Source: Anaeroplasma sp902783745 | GTDB taxonomy: Bacteria; Bacillota_I; Bacilli_A; Acholeplasmatales; Anaeroplasmataceae | Direction: 5' to 3' | Assembly (NCBI GenBank): GCA_946617655.1 | Contig: CAMOKL010000015.1 | Span: 1-37,237 of the forward strand | Length of the DNA stretch: 37,237 bases | Shown: piece by piece, positions 1-7,396 of the stretch | How positions within the stretch are numbered: position 1 is the stretch's first letter | How the letters are laid out: every line of letters starts with the position of its first letter | Made by a program: the position numbers and the translations under genes | The notes under the pieces: model-generated | Database searches by the model: none | What the model saw: only the letters and a program-made list of their open reading frames with translations | Told to the model about the DNA's origin: nothing

Positions 1-548
1 TAAGATACGATTCTGCAGCTTTAGATTCAGTTGATTTTACATCAAGAAATATTGACGAATCATTAATTAAAGAGCTTGGGACATCTAAATTCATTGATAT
101 ATGCACTAATATTATTATTCAAGGCTTTACTGGTTCTGGTAAAACATTCCTTGCTTGTGCTATAGCTAAAGAAGCTTGTAAGAATGATATAAAAACTCTT
201 TATATGCGATTACCTGATTTATTACAAATGAAACAGGAATATACATTAATGCACCGTGATAGAATATATTTAAATAGATTGGCATCTTATAAATTATTAG
301 TAATTGATGAGTGGTTAATTAATGATTTGACTCAAGATGACATTCAATTTTTATTTGAATTATTTGAAATACGATATGATAGATCTTCAACTATTTTTGT
401 TAGTCAGTATAAAACAGCTGACTGGCATACACGTTTAGGTGGTAGTTTACATGCAGATGCTATTATGGATTGTATTGTACATAATTCTATTACTATTGAA
501 TCTGGTAATGTTAATATGAGAGAAAGAGTACATAAAAATAATAAATAA
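1..548 (+). CDS. istB: IS21-family helper ATPase IstB, 5'-truncated by window edge
   Basis: The reading frame is open from base 3 to the TAA at 546-548 and gives about 181 residues of an AAA+ ATPase. Walker A (GFTGSGKTF) lies near residue 47 of the visible part and Walker B (LLVIDEW) near residue 100. This is the layout of IstB/DnaC-like helper proteins, which load the IS21 transposase IstA on target DNA. Full-length IstB is about 250 residues, so roughly the first quarter and the istA gene lie upstream of the window. There is no frameshift or internal stop in the visible part, so the element could be intact. The repeat block directly downstream (624-711) has the organisation expected for an IS21 right end and supports the call. 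Confidence 0.88.
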   Translation, partial: RYDSAALDSVDFTSRNIDESLIKELGTSKFIDICTNIIIQGFTGSGKTFLACAIAKEACKNDIKTLYMRLPDLLQMKQEYTLMHRDRIYLNRLASYKLLVIDEWLINDLTQDDIQFLFELFEIRYDRSSTIFVSQYKTADWHTRLGGSLHADAIMDCIVHNSITIESGNVNMRERVHKNNK

Positions 549-602
549 ACATATAATATGTAAAACATACTTAGCTCATATACATTCGCTATAAAAAATA
601 AT

Positions 603-631
603 GAGCCATCCGCTTTTAAAACGGGTGGCTC
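603..631 (+). terminator. Hairpin after istB
   Basis: GAGCCATCCG (603-612) pairs with CGGGTGGCTC (622-631) around a 9-nt loop: 10 pairs with one G-T wobble. Only a short TATT follows, so termination would be weak. The right arm overlaps the first IS21 end repeat, so the hairpin may instead protect against or shape element-end function. Confidence 0.45.
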
Positions 632-711
632 TATTCCCATGAATAGGTGGCTCTATTCGTGCGTATCGGTGGCTCTATAACTGCGAATTGCTGGCGTTAT
701 TCAGGCGAAAT
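624..711 (+). repeat. Four tandem 22-bp units, IS21 right-end repeats
   Basis: GGTGGCTCTAT occurs at 624, 646 and 668, exactly 22 bp apart. A degenerate fourth unit starts at 690 (GCTGGCGTTATTCAGGCG). Units share a core GGTGGCTCTATTC followed by a GCG-containing half. Multiple subterminal repeats with helical spacing are a known feature of IS21-family ends, where they are thought to bind transposase. The exact terminal base of the element cannot be fixed without the left end. Confidence 0.7.
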
Positions 712-784
712 ATTCAAAAAAATATCAAAAAATCATAATTATTTTTCAAAAATGTAGTAAAAAACTACAAAATCCAAAAAAATA

Positions 785-813
785 TTGCAAAAAAATATAA
801 AAAGTTATAAAAT
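785..813 (+). promoter_or_regulatory. Possible promoter of the ATPase/TOPRIM operon
   Basis: TTGCAA (785-790), a 17-bp gap and TAAAAT (808-813) precede the ATPase start at 834 and its GAGG at 822-825. The predicted leader would be only about 14 nt. The surrounding sequence is so AT-rich that chance matches are likely. A small perfect hairpin, TGTAGT-AAAAA-ACTACA, lies just upstream at 753-769. Confidence 0.3.
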
Positions 814-833
814 AGTTGTACGAGGTAATTATT

Positions 834-2267
834 ATGAATTTAGGAATAAGATTGTTGAGTGTAAAAATTAATAATATCAAAAACGTCAAGAATGGCTATA
901 TTGAATTTGAATCAAAAAAGCAAGTTGAAAAGGGATTATTTGATTTAAAAACATCTGATATTGTTGGAATATATGGTCCTAATGGTAGTTCTAAGACGGC
1001 AATGGTTAATGCCTTTGGTATATTAAAAAGTATTATAATAAGCCAAGACAATGTTAATAATGCTTCTAAAATAAATCATTTTGATGAAAAAGAAGTATAT
1101 GATTTAATTAACAAAAATGAAAATGAAGCAACTATTGAATTAACATATTTAGTAAATCAAATAGAAAAAAGAATGTGCATTTATGAAATAGTTATTGGCA
1201 AGAATGAACAAAGTAAAATTGCATTTATAAAAAGTGAAAAATTATCTTATAGAGTATATTCAAATGAAAATTCTAAATGGATGACTAAAGTAAAATTAGT
1301 AGAAGTTGATTTTTCTAACGAAAATTTATCTGATTTTATATCACCTAGCACTTTTATTTCGGCACTTAAACGTTCAGATAAAAATATCCCTAATGTTTTA
1401 CAGAGACTTGTTGGTTCAACTAGTTCAAACAATAATAGTTTTGTTTTTTCCGATACATTTATTAATATTTTAGAAAGTAATAACGATTATAGATCATCAG
1501 CAATTGCATTAAAAACATTAAAGATTTATTCGATTCACAATATGCATGTATATGATAATAAAGATATTAGTCAAATTGCTGCAATCGATGCAATTCCATT
1601 TTTCTATAGAAGTGAAGCTAAAAATCAAATTAATACTTTTATTGGAAAATTTAATATATTTGGTGAAAGTATATTAGATATTAATATAAAGTCTATCATT
1701 ATCGATTACTTTAAAGAAATTGATATTGTTATAAATAAAATTATCCCAAATATGCATGTAGAAATTGTTGATTTAGGAAATACAACTCTTGAAAACGGAA
1801 TGGAAGGATTTAAATGTGAGGTTGTTTCTGTTAGAAATGATTTGAAAATACCACTAAGATTGGAATCAGATGGTATCAAAAAGATAATTTCTTTAATTTC
1901 ATCAATGGTTGATGTGTTTAATAATAAATCATCTATTTTAGTAGTAGATGAATTTGACTCAGGCATTTTCGAATATTTGCTTGGTGAATTATTAAAGGGA
2001 TTCAAGGATGAAGCAAAAGGACAATTCTTATTTACTTCACATAATCTAAGAGCTTTAGAAGTAATAAGAGATTCTATTGTGTTCTCATCATTGGACGAAA
2101 ATGATCGATATATATCATATCCTAGAATTAGTAAAACTGAAAATTTACGTAATCAATATCTTAAAAAACTTTTCTTAGATAGTGACAACAAATATGCTGA
2201 ACAAATTGACCTATATGATATTTATAGAGCATTTATTAAGGCGGGCGAATTAATACGTCATGAATAA
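834..2267 (+). CDS. AAA_15 (COG1106-like) ATPase of a two-gene defence-like operon
   Basis: A 477-residue ABC/SMC-like ATPase. The N-terminus has the strand-rich LLSVKINNIKNV start typical of AAA_15/OLD-type proteins. Walker A is GPNGSSKT (about 48-55), a signature-like LESDGIKKI lies near 342, Walker B is LVVDEFD (about 369-375), and a TSHN switch follows. The middle section is insertion-like and unrecognised. I chose ATG 834 over an in-frame TTG at 816 because GAGG at 822-825 is well placed for 834. The gene overlaps the next one by 8 bp, so the two are probably translated together. COG1106-type ATPases paired with a small TOPRIM or RloB-like partner are known from AbiL-like and PARIS-like anti-phage systems. 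Function here is inferred from that architecture; family assignment is fairly safe, the system name is not. Confidence 0.8.
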   Translation: MNLGIRLLSVKINNIKNVKNGYIEFESKKQVEKGLFDLKTSDIVGIYGPNGSSKTAMVNAFGILKSIIISQDNVNNASKINHFDEKEVYDLINKNENEATIELTYLVNQIEKRMCIYEIVIGKNEQSKIAFIKSEKLSYRVYSNENSKWMTKVKLVEVDFSNENLSDFISPSTFISALKRSDKNIPNVLQRLVGSTSSNNNSFVFSDTFINILESNNDYRSSAIALKTLKIYSIHNMHVYDNKDISQIAAIDAIPFFYRSEAKNQINTFIGKFNIFGESILDINIKSIIIDYFKEIDIVINKIIPNMHVEIVDLGNTTLENGMEGFKCEVVSVRNDLKIPLRLESDGIKKIISLISSMVDVFNNKSSILVVDEFDSGIFEYLLGELLKGFKDEAKGQFLFTSHNLRALEVIRDSIVFSSLDENDRYISYPRISKTENLRNQYLKKLFLDSDNKYAEQIDLYDIYRAFIKAGELIRHE

Positions 2268-2958
2268 ATTTTTACTTATAATTTGTGAAGGTACATCTGA
2301 TAGAGTAACCTTATATTTACCGACAAAAAATTTTATAAATAAGAAGAATATAACAATTAAACCTGAGATAACACGTGGAGATATTGCGCTAAAAGAAGAT
2401 GCAACAAAAGAATCATGTCAAAAGATGTTAAAAGATTTAATTGATTCTTATAAAAAGAATTATACTTTAACTGCATCAGATTTTTTTGGCGTAGTACATA
2501 TAATTGATACCGATGGTGCTTTTTCTCCTAATGATATTTATGTTCAAACACAAAAGGGATATTATTTTGATGAGAAGAATGGGCTTATTTATACTGAAGA
2601 TATTGATTTATCTAAAGCTATAAATTCACAAAAAAGAGAAATATATGAATATTTACTATCGTTAAAACAAATTTCAAATGTTGATTATAAAGTTTTGTTT
2701 TTCTCTAGAAACCTAGAACATGCACTTTATAATAAAGTTGGATGCTCTGATAAAGAAAAAGAAACTTTATCAGATGCATTTGAAGATCAATATAAAGATG
2801 ATGCAGATGGATTCTATAAACAAATGAATGACATACTTTTCAATGTTCCCAATAATTATGACGATAGTTGGAATTATATTATGACTGGTTCAAATTCAAT
2901 TTATAGAGGTAGTAATTTTATAATTCTTTTAGATTTACTTAATAATTATAAAAAATAA
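2260..2958 (+). CDS. TOPRIM/RloB-like effector partner of the ATPase
   Basis: A 232-residue protein that starts inside the end of the ATPase gene (8-bp overlap). It opens with a hydrophobic strand and CEGTSD (Glu10, Asp14), and has HIIDTDG (Asp83, Asp85) further on. A Glu followed by a DxD on predicted strand ends is the metal-binding pattern of TOPRIM nucleases such as OLD, AriB/DUF4435 and the RloB-like AbiLii family. A third segment, LFFSRNLEHALY (around 150), resembles the conserved region that follows the DxD in RloB-like proteins. I therefore infer a metal-dependent nuclease effector held in check by the ATPase. The exact Pfam family cannot be settled by eye, and it could be a non-nucleolytic TOPRIM-like fold. 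Confidence 0.6.
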   Translation: MNKFLLIICEGTSDRVTLYLPTKNFINKKNITIKPEITRGDIALKEDATKESCQKMLKDLIDSYKKNYTLTASDFFGVVHIIDTDGAFSPNDIYVQTQKGYYFDEKNGLIYTEDIDLSKAINSQKREIYEYLLSLKQISNVDYKVLFFSRNLEHALYNKVGCSDKEKETLSDAFEDQYKDDADGFYKQMNDILFNVPNNYDDSWNYIMTGSNSIYRGSNFIILLDLLNNYKK

Positions 2959-2973
2959 AACTGTATAGTTACG

Positions 2974-3024
2974 AGCATTAACTTTTAATATGCCTAAACA
3001 CAAGTAGAAGCTAATGCTTTTTTT
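2974..3024 (+). terminator. Terminator after the ATPase/TOPRIM operon
   Basis: AGCATTAACTT (2974-2984) and AAGCTAATGCT (3008-3018) form an 11-bp stem with one mismatch, followed by seven T residues. The loop is long (23 nt). Confidence 0.65.
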
Positions 3025-3178
3025 GTTTACACTAAAATGACTAACTACAAATCGTCACCCAACTAAAGTTATGGTACTGTAGTTGAAGTAGTACAAGCAC
3101 TAGACACAGCGGCAGATTTATCTGCACCAGCCTTAAAGACTAAAGAACAATCCGTCCAAAGTGATGGCTTTTTTTGAT
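3025..3178. other. Gene-free stretch of foreign-looking composition
   Basis: No gene with a start codon and ribosome site is visible. Bases 3070-3160 are clearly richer in G+C than the flanks and contain a small perfect hairpin, GCAGAT-TT-ATCTGC (3112-3125). An open frame without a start reads protein-like for about 34 codons up to the TGA near 3175, which suggests the remnant of a lost gene. Confidence 0.3.
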
Positions 3179-3217
3179 TAGTAGGTATCCATAAAAGATT
3201 CCCACCTACTATTTTGT
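3179..3217 (+). terminator. Hairpin with short T-run
   Basis: TAGTAGGT (3179-3186) pairs perfectly with ACCTACTA (3204-3211) across a 17-nt loop, then TTTTG. No gene directly upstream needs it; it may belong to the decayed insertion. Confidence 0.35.
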
Positions 3218-3221
3218 TGTT

Positions 3222-3260
3222 GATCCTCTTATAATGTAAAAAAAGCATTATAGGAGGATT
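3222..3260 (+). repeat. Long inverted repeat before transposase remnant
   Basis: GATCCTCTTATAATG (3222-3236) and CATTATAGGAGGATT (3246-3260) are complementary over 15 positions with only G-T wobbles, separated by 9 nt. The right arm contains AGGAGG, the ribosome site of the remnant at 3269, so folding would hide it. A T-run follows. This could block read-through translation of a transposase from outside promoters. Confidence 0.55.
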
Positions 3261-3268
3261 TTTTTATT

Positions 3269-3525
3269 ATGGCTCGTGAACATAATGGATGGTATAATCA
3301 GAATATAAAATGGAGGTTATACAAAAATATTTAAGTGATAACTATAAGGTTGAACCATTTTGTAAAGAAATAGGAATTTCAAAATCAACATTTTACCAAT
3401 GGTTAAAAATATACACTCTATCAACTTCTAATACCGATATGTTAACATCTACATCTTTTCAAAATATAACACCAGTTTTAAAACAAGATATCAATACTTC
3501 ATTTTCAAATATTAAGCTCATGTGA
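3269..3525 (+). pseudogene. Frameshifted transposase OrfA (helix-turn-helix) remnant
   Basis: Translation starts at ATG 3269 behind AGGAGG and gives MAREHNGWYNQNIK, then leaves frame. From 3310 the other frame continues MEVIQKYLSDNYKVEPFCKE and the helix-turn-helix GISKSTFYQWLKIY. The two halves join at the A-run 3307-3310, consistent with loss of one base. The joined protein resembles the N-terminal helix-turn-helix part of IS3/Tnp_1-type OrfA. After about residue 50 the sequence degenerates into Ser/Thr/Asn-rich text and stops at 3523-3525, and no OrfB or DDE domain follows. I read it as a dead insertion-sequence fragment. Confidence 0.6.
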
Positions 3526-3531
3526 TATAAT
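3523..3531 (+). promoter_or_regulatory. Extended -10 promoter of the ABC-F gene
   Basis: TGATATAAT is an extended -10 (TGN-TATAAT) overlapping the stop of the transposase remnant. There is no good -35. The ABC-F ribosome site GAGG follows at 3538-3541, so the leader would be very short. Confidence 0.4.
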
Positions 3532-3550
3532 TACATAGAGGTTTTTTATT

Positions 3551-5311
3551 ATGAATATTACATTTGATAATGTTAAATTTAAATATGTTGAAAGATTTTT
3601 ATTAGATGGTGCATCTTTTTCTATAGAGGATGGAGATAAGGTTGGTGTTGTAGGTGTTAATGGTACAGGTAAATCTACTTTATTAAAGCTTATTACAAAA
3701 GAGCTTTTACCTATATCTGGTAGTATTACAATTTCAGGTGGTACAAGAATTAATTACTTAGAACAAAATCCTATATTTGATCCTAAAAAGACTTTAAAAG
3801 AAATAGTATTAGAAGAATCAACTAAAGAATATCCTATAGAAGAATATGAGGCAGTATCTATGCTATCAAAGATGGGATTTAATGATCCAAATATTACTAC
3901 ATTAAACTTTTCAGGCGGACAGCTTAAAAGAGTTGCTTTAGCTAAGGTTTTAGTAACTAAGTGTGATGTATTAATATTAGATGAACCAACAAACCATCTT
4001 GATAATGATATTATTTCATTCTTAGAAAAATTCTTAATTAAGTTTAAGCATGCATTAATAATGGTTACACATGATAGATATTTCTTAGAAAGAATATGTA
4101 ATAAGATGCTAGAACTTGATCATGGTAAATGTTATACATATCAAGCAAATTATACTAATTTCTTAGAACTTAAGGCAGAAAGATTAGAAAAAGAATTTGT
4201 ATATGAAAAGAAGCTTAAATCAATTCTTAAAAAAGAAAAAGAATGGATTAATAGAGGAGTTGAGGCAAGACGTACTAAACAAAAGTATCGTATTAAGAAG
4301 TTTGAAGAAATGTCTCAAATTAAATTTAATGAGTCTAAGGAAATGACATTAGATTCATTAGATGTAAGAATTGGAAAAAAGCTTATATCATTAAAGAATG
4401 CATCTAAGTCATTTGGTGATAATAAGCTATTTGATAATTTTAATTTTGAATTAAATAGAGATGATATAATAGGGGTTGTTGGTGACAATGGTTCTGGTAA
4501 AACAACTTTATTTAAAATATTAATGGGACAAGAAGAATTAACAAGTGGTGAATTAATTTTAGGTGAAACATTAAAAATAGGTTATTTTTCACAGCATATG
4601 GAATTAATTGATCCTGAAATAAGAGTAATTGATTATATAAAAGAAGAAAGAAATCTAATTGAAACACTAGAAGGTACAATTGATGCGAAAACATTACTTG
4701 AAAGATTCTTGTTTGATTCAAATTTACAATATTCTAAGGTTAAGACTTTATCAGGTGGAGAAAAAAGAAGATTACAGCTTGTAAGAGTATTATCTAGTAA
4801 TCCAAATTTATTGTTATTTGATGAACCAACAAATGATTTAGATATATATACATTAGAAATATTAGAAGATTATTTATTATCATTTAAAGGACCTATCTTA
4901 GTAATATCTCATGATAGATATTTCTTAGATAAAATTTGTAATAGATTATTAATATTTGATAATAAGAATATTAAAGAATCACTTAAGAGCTTTAGTGAAT
5001 ATTTAGAACAAAATAATAATGATTATAAAGAAATAGATAACCAAAAGAATTTATCATATAAAGAAGAAAAAGAATTAAAAAAGAAGAATAAATTCCCATC
5101 TAAGCTTTTAAATGAATTAAATGATTTAGAAAAAGAAATACCTATATTAGAAGAAAAGCTTAATGAACTTAAAAATGATAATTCAATATCACCTACTGAT
5201 TTTGAAGCATTAATGCGTCATCAAGAAGAAATAGATAATATGTCTAATGATATAGATATAAAAACTACTAGATATTTAGAACTTTTAGAAATGAAAGAAG
5301 GTTCTTTATAA
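3551..5311 (+). CDS. ABC-F ATPase (Uup/YfmR-like translation factor)
   Basis: A 586-residue protein with two ABC ATPase domains and no membrane segments, which is the ABC-F pattern. Domain 1 has Walker A GVNGTGKST (35-43), signature NFSGGQ (about 119) and Walker B LILDEPTNHLD (about 142). Domain 2 has GDNGSGKTT (about 310), LSGGEKRR (about 400) and LLFDEPTNDLD (about 421). The inter-domain linker contains RRTKQKYRIKKFEEM, the charged P-site-tRNA-interacting motif region of this family. The C-terminal 85 residues are a charged coiled coil, as in Uup and YfmR. ABC-F proteins bind the ribosomal E site and rescue stalled complexes; some confer antibiotic resistance, but nothing here singles that out. 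It is 23 bp from the membrane protein downstream. Confidence 0.9.
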   Translation: MNITFDNVKFKYVERFLLDGASFSIEDGDKVGVVGVNGTGKSTLLKLITKELLPISGSITISGGTRINYLEQNPIFDPKKTLKEIVLEESTKEYPIEEYEAVSMLSKMGFNDPNITTLNFSGGQLKRVALAKVLVTKCDVLILDEPTNHLDNDIISFLEKFLIKFKHALIMVTHDRYFLERICNKMLELDHGKCYTYQANYTNFLELKAERLEKEFVYEKKLKSILKKEKEWINRGVEARRTKQKYRIKKFEEMSQIKFNESKEMTLDSLDVRIGKKLISLKNASKSFGDNKLFDNFNFELNRDDIIGVVGDNGSGKTTLFKILMGQEELTSGELILGETLKIGYFSQHMELIDPEIRVIDYIKEERNLIETLEGTIDAKTLLERFLFDSNLQYSKVKTLSGGEKRRLQLVRVLSSNPNLLLFDEPTNDLDIYTLEILEDYLLSFKGPILVISHDRYFLDKICNRLLIFDNKNIKESLKSFSEYLEQNNNDYKEIDNQKNLSYKEEKELKKKNKFPSKLLNELNDLEKEIPILEEKLNELKNDNSISPTDFEALMRHQEEIDNMSNDIDIKTTRYLELLEMKEGSL

Positions 5312-5334
5312 AATATTAAAGAAAAGGAGATTTT

Positions 5335-5931
5335 ATGATTTTATTAAATAGAAGTAAAGGCTTTATTGCAGGAATATTATCAATTATATTTGGTGCATTA
5401 TTAATTATTCTTTCTATATTCGCATTTAAGGATTTAAAGAATATTATATTTGTTACAATTGGAGTTTTATTAATAGTTATTAATTCATTATTTTTATTAG
5501 TAACTTTACTAGATTCTAATAAGTATTATTTAGTATTTAATTTAATATTTGAAATTATTGGTATTATACTTGGTATTTTATTTTTAAATAATGATAATAC
5601 TGCAGTAATTATAATTGTTGGATGTTATATGATTTTATTCCCAATTGTAAGAATATTATTATCTAATGATAAAAAAGCAAGACTTATTAATGAATTACCT
5701 TCATTAATAATTGGTATATTATTAATATTATTCAGTTTTGCGTTAGATGATATATTAAAGATTGTAACAATTGTTATTGGTGCAATTATTGTATGTTATG
5801 GTATTTTTGATATTATAATTACTTTTAAATTGAAAAGAGATATTAATAAATTAAATGAAATGAACAGTGAATCTTATCAATCAGAAAAAAGACATGATTC
5901 TATTGATGCAGAGGTTACTGACATCAAATAA
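5335..5931 (+). CDS. DUF308-like six-helix membrane protein
   Basis: A 198-residue protein built of about six hydrophobic segments (roughly 8-27, 32-52, 61-82, 87-105, 115-133, 137-156) followed by a polar cytoplasmic tail. The repeated motif of a small residue-rich helix followed by a charged turn (GILSIIFGALLIIL, GCYMILFPIVRILL, GAIIVCYGIFDIII) resembles the paired helices of the DUF308/HdeD group. No catalytic residues are visible. It follows the ABC-F gene by 23 bp with AAGGAG before its ATG, so it is probably cotranscribed. Function is unknown. Confidence 0.6.
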   Translation: MILLNRSKGFIAGILSIIFGALLIILSIFAFKDLKNIIFVTIGVLLIVINSLFLLVTLLDSNKYYLVFNLIFEIIGIILGILFLNNDNTAVIIIVGCYMILFPIVRILLSNDKKARLINELPSLIIGILLILFSFALDDILKIVTIVIGAIIVCYGIFDIIITFKLKRDINKLNEMNSESYQSEKRHDSIDAEVTDIK

Positions 5932-5952
5932 GCTAAAATATGTAAAACAGGT

Positions 5953-5981
5953 TTGACATTTTTATATAGCATTGCTATAAT
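5953..5981 (+). promoter_or_regulatory. Consensus promoter of degV with inverted repeat over the -10
   Basis: TTGACA (5953-5958), a 17-bp gap and TATAAT (5976-5981) match the vegetative consensus exactly. TATAGC-ATT-GCTATA (5965-5979) is a perfect inverted repeat covering the spacer end and most of the -10, a typical place for a repressor site. Confidence 0.8.
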
Positions 5982-5999
5982 ATCAATGTATATTGAAAA

Positions 6000-6018
6000 T
6001 ATGTCAACTGTTGACATA
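6000..6018 (+). promoter_or_regulatory. 19-bp perfect palindrome in the degV leader
   Basis: TATGTCAAC (6000-6008), a central T and GTTGACATA (6010-6018) form a perfect palindrome about 12 nt past the predicted transcription start and just before the AAAGGAG ribosome site. It is a strong candidate operator. The factor is unknown. Confidence 0.6.
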
Positions 6019-6032
6019 AAAAAGGAGAGCTT

Positions 6033-6926
6033 ATGGAAAAAGTTGCGATTTTAACAGATTCAAATTCAGGTATTACTCAAGCTGAAGGGAAAAAACTAGG
6101 TATTAGAGTTGTACCTATGCCATTTACTATTGATGGTAATGAATATTTAGAAGATATAAATTTATCACAAGAAGAATTTTATAAGAAGTTAATTGGTGAT
6201 GCGGTTGTATCAACATCACAGCCATCTATTGCATATGTTGCATCAATTTGGGATGAATTATTAGAAAATTATGATAGTATTGTTTATATACCTATGTCTA
6301 GTGGTTTATCTAAATCTTGTGAAACTGCAACTCAGTATGCAGAAGCAAATTATAAGGATAAGGTTTTTGTAGTTAATAACCAAAGAATTTCTGTTACACA
6401 ACGTCAAAGTGTACTTGATGCAATAGAACTTGCTAAAAAAGGTTATACTGCAAAGGAAATACATGATATTTTAATTGAAGTAAAATTCCAATCTATTATT
6501 TATATTATGGTAGATACTCTAACATATTTAAAGAAGGGTGGAAGAATCACACCTACTGCCGCAGCATTAGGTGGAATGCTTAAGCTTAAGCCAGTATTAA
6601 TTATTGCAGGTGAAAAGCTTGATAAATATAGAATGCGTAATCGTTCATTAGACAATGCTGAAAAGATTATGATTGATGCCATTGAAAAGGATGTTAATGG
6701 ATTCTTAAAAGATTTAGATGGTAGAACAGATAATATTAAATATGAAATTGCATATACAGGTACAGATACTACTGATGCAATGGAATTTAAGAAAATGGTT
6801 ATGGAGCATTTTTCATGTAATGATGTTGTTGTTAATCCATTATCATTATCAGTATCATGCCATATAGGACCTGGTGCAATTGCACTTGCTGTATGTAAGG
6901 ATTTACCGGAAAAATATAATAAATAA
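6033..6926 (+). CDS. DegV-family fatty-acid-binding protein
   Basis: A 297-residue DegV/FakB-type protein. The N-terminal ILTDSNSGI strand-loop, the STSQPS loop, the SSGLSKSCETA segment and the C-terminal GPGAIAL loop are the conserved lipid-binding features of the family. Related FakB proteins carry fatty acids to the kinase FakA for phospholipid synthesis. No FakA gene is in this window, so that specific role is inference. The gene has its own consensus promoter, two inverted repeats in the promoter-leader region and its own terminator, so it is a single-gene, probably repressed unit. Start ATG 6033 has AAAGGAG well placed. Confidence 0.88.
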   Translation: MEKVAILTDSNSGITQAEGKKLGIRVVPMPFTIDGNEYLEDINLSQEEFYKKLIGDAVVSTSQPSIAYVASIWDELLENYDSIVYIPMSSGLSKSCETATQYAEANYKDKVFVVNNQRISVTQRQSVLDAIELAKKGYTAKEIHDILIEVKFQSIIYIMVDTLTYLKKGGRITPTAAALGGMLKLKPVLIIAGEKLDKYRMRNRSLDNAEKIMIDAIEKDVNGFLKDLDGRTDNIKYEIAYTGTDTTDAMEFKKMVMEHFSCNDVVVNPLSLSVSCHIGPGAIALAVCKDLPEKYNK

Positions 6927-6933
6927 TTAATTT

Positions 6934-6952
6934 GACCCATATGGGTCTTTTT
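6934..6952 (+). terminator. Terminator after degV
   Basis: GACCCATATGGGTC (6934-6947) is a perfect palindrome followed by TTTTT. Confidence 0.65.
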
Positions 6953-7007
6953 AATTTGTTAAAACAATGTTATAATAGGTTAAATTTTTTTTTGAGGTGA
7001 GGGACAA

Positions 7008-7298
7008 ATGTTAGAAAATTTAGTTGGGAAAAAAGTATTTGTATTAATATCAACAAGATCAGGAGTATCTAATTCTATAGGTAATTATGGATCTGAAAGT
7101 ACCCTAAATGGTATATGTAAGGTTACAGGTATATTTAAAGGATTTGATGATAAGTATATACTTATAAGTGATGCTACAAATTATTATATGAATATATTTG
7201 ATGAAGTTTCTTTAAAAAGTAAAATATCTCCATATTCTTTAGTATCTAATAATTCTTATATTAGACAGGATAATATCATCTTTATCGCAGAAGTATAA
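7008..7298 (+). CDS. Small beta-rich protein of unknown function
   Basis: A 96-residue soluble protein with a strong GAGGTGAGGG ribosome site before ATG 7008. It is rich in alternating hydrophobic residues and Gly turns (LVGKKVFVLIS, GICKVTGIFKGFDDKYILIS), which suggests a small beta barrel somewhat like an SH3 or LSm fold. I do not recognise the family and see no catalytic motif. It stands alone between the degV terminator and the ktrB promoter; a TATAAT lies at 6971-6976 without a good -35. Confidence 0.6.
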   Translation: MLENLVGKKVFVLISTRSGVSNSIGNYGSESTLNGICKVTGIFKGFDDKYILISDATNYYMNIFDEVSLKSKISPYSLVSNNSYIRQDNIIFIAEV

Positions 7299-7343
7299 TT
7301 GTATTATTTTGGCTTAGGAATGTTTTACCTATTTTCTTTAATA

Positions 7344-7372
7344 TGGTAAAATTGATTCTAATATAGTATAAT
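7344..7372 (+). promoter_or_regulatory. Possible ktrB promoter
   Basis: TATAAT (7367-7372) lies 25 bp before the ktrB start. A weak TGGTAA sits 17 bp upstream at 7344-7349. No riboswitch-like fold is evident in the leader. Confidence 0.4.
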
Positions 7373-7396
7373 ATATTCTGTTAAGGAGTTGTTTAT

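Noticed and set aside
404..640. Reverse-strand 78-residue frame across the istB end
   Set aside because: It lies mainly over istB and the IS21 repeats, with no ribosome site or known motif; a shadow frame.
6500..6940. Reverse-strand 146-residue frame over degV
   Set aside because: It is fully inside a well-supported degV gene and its terminator, so it is a shadow frame.
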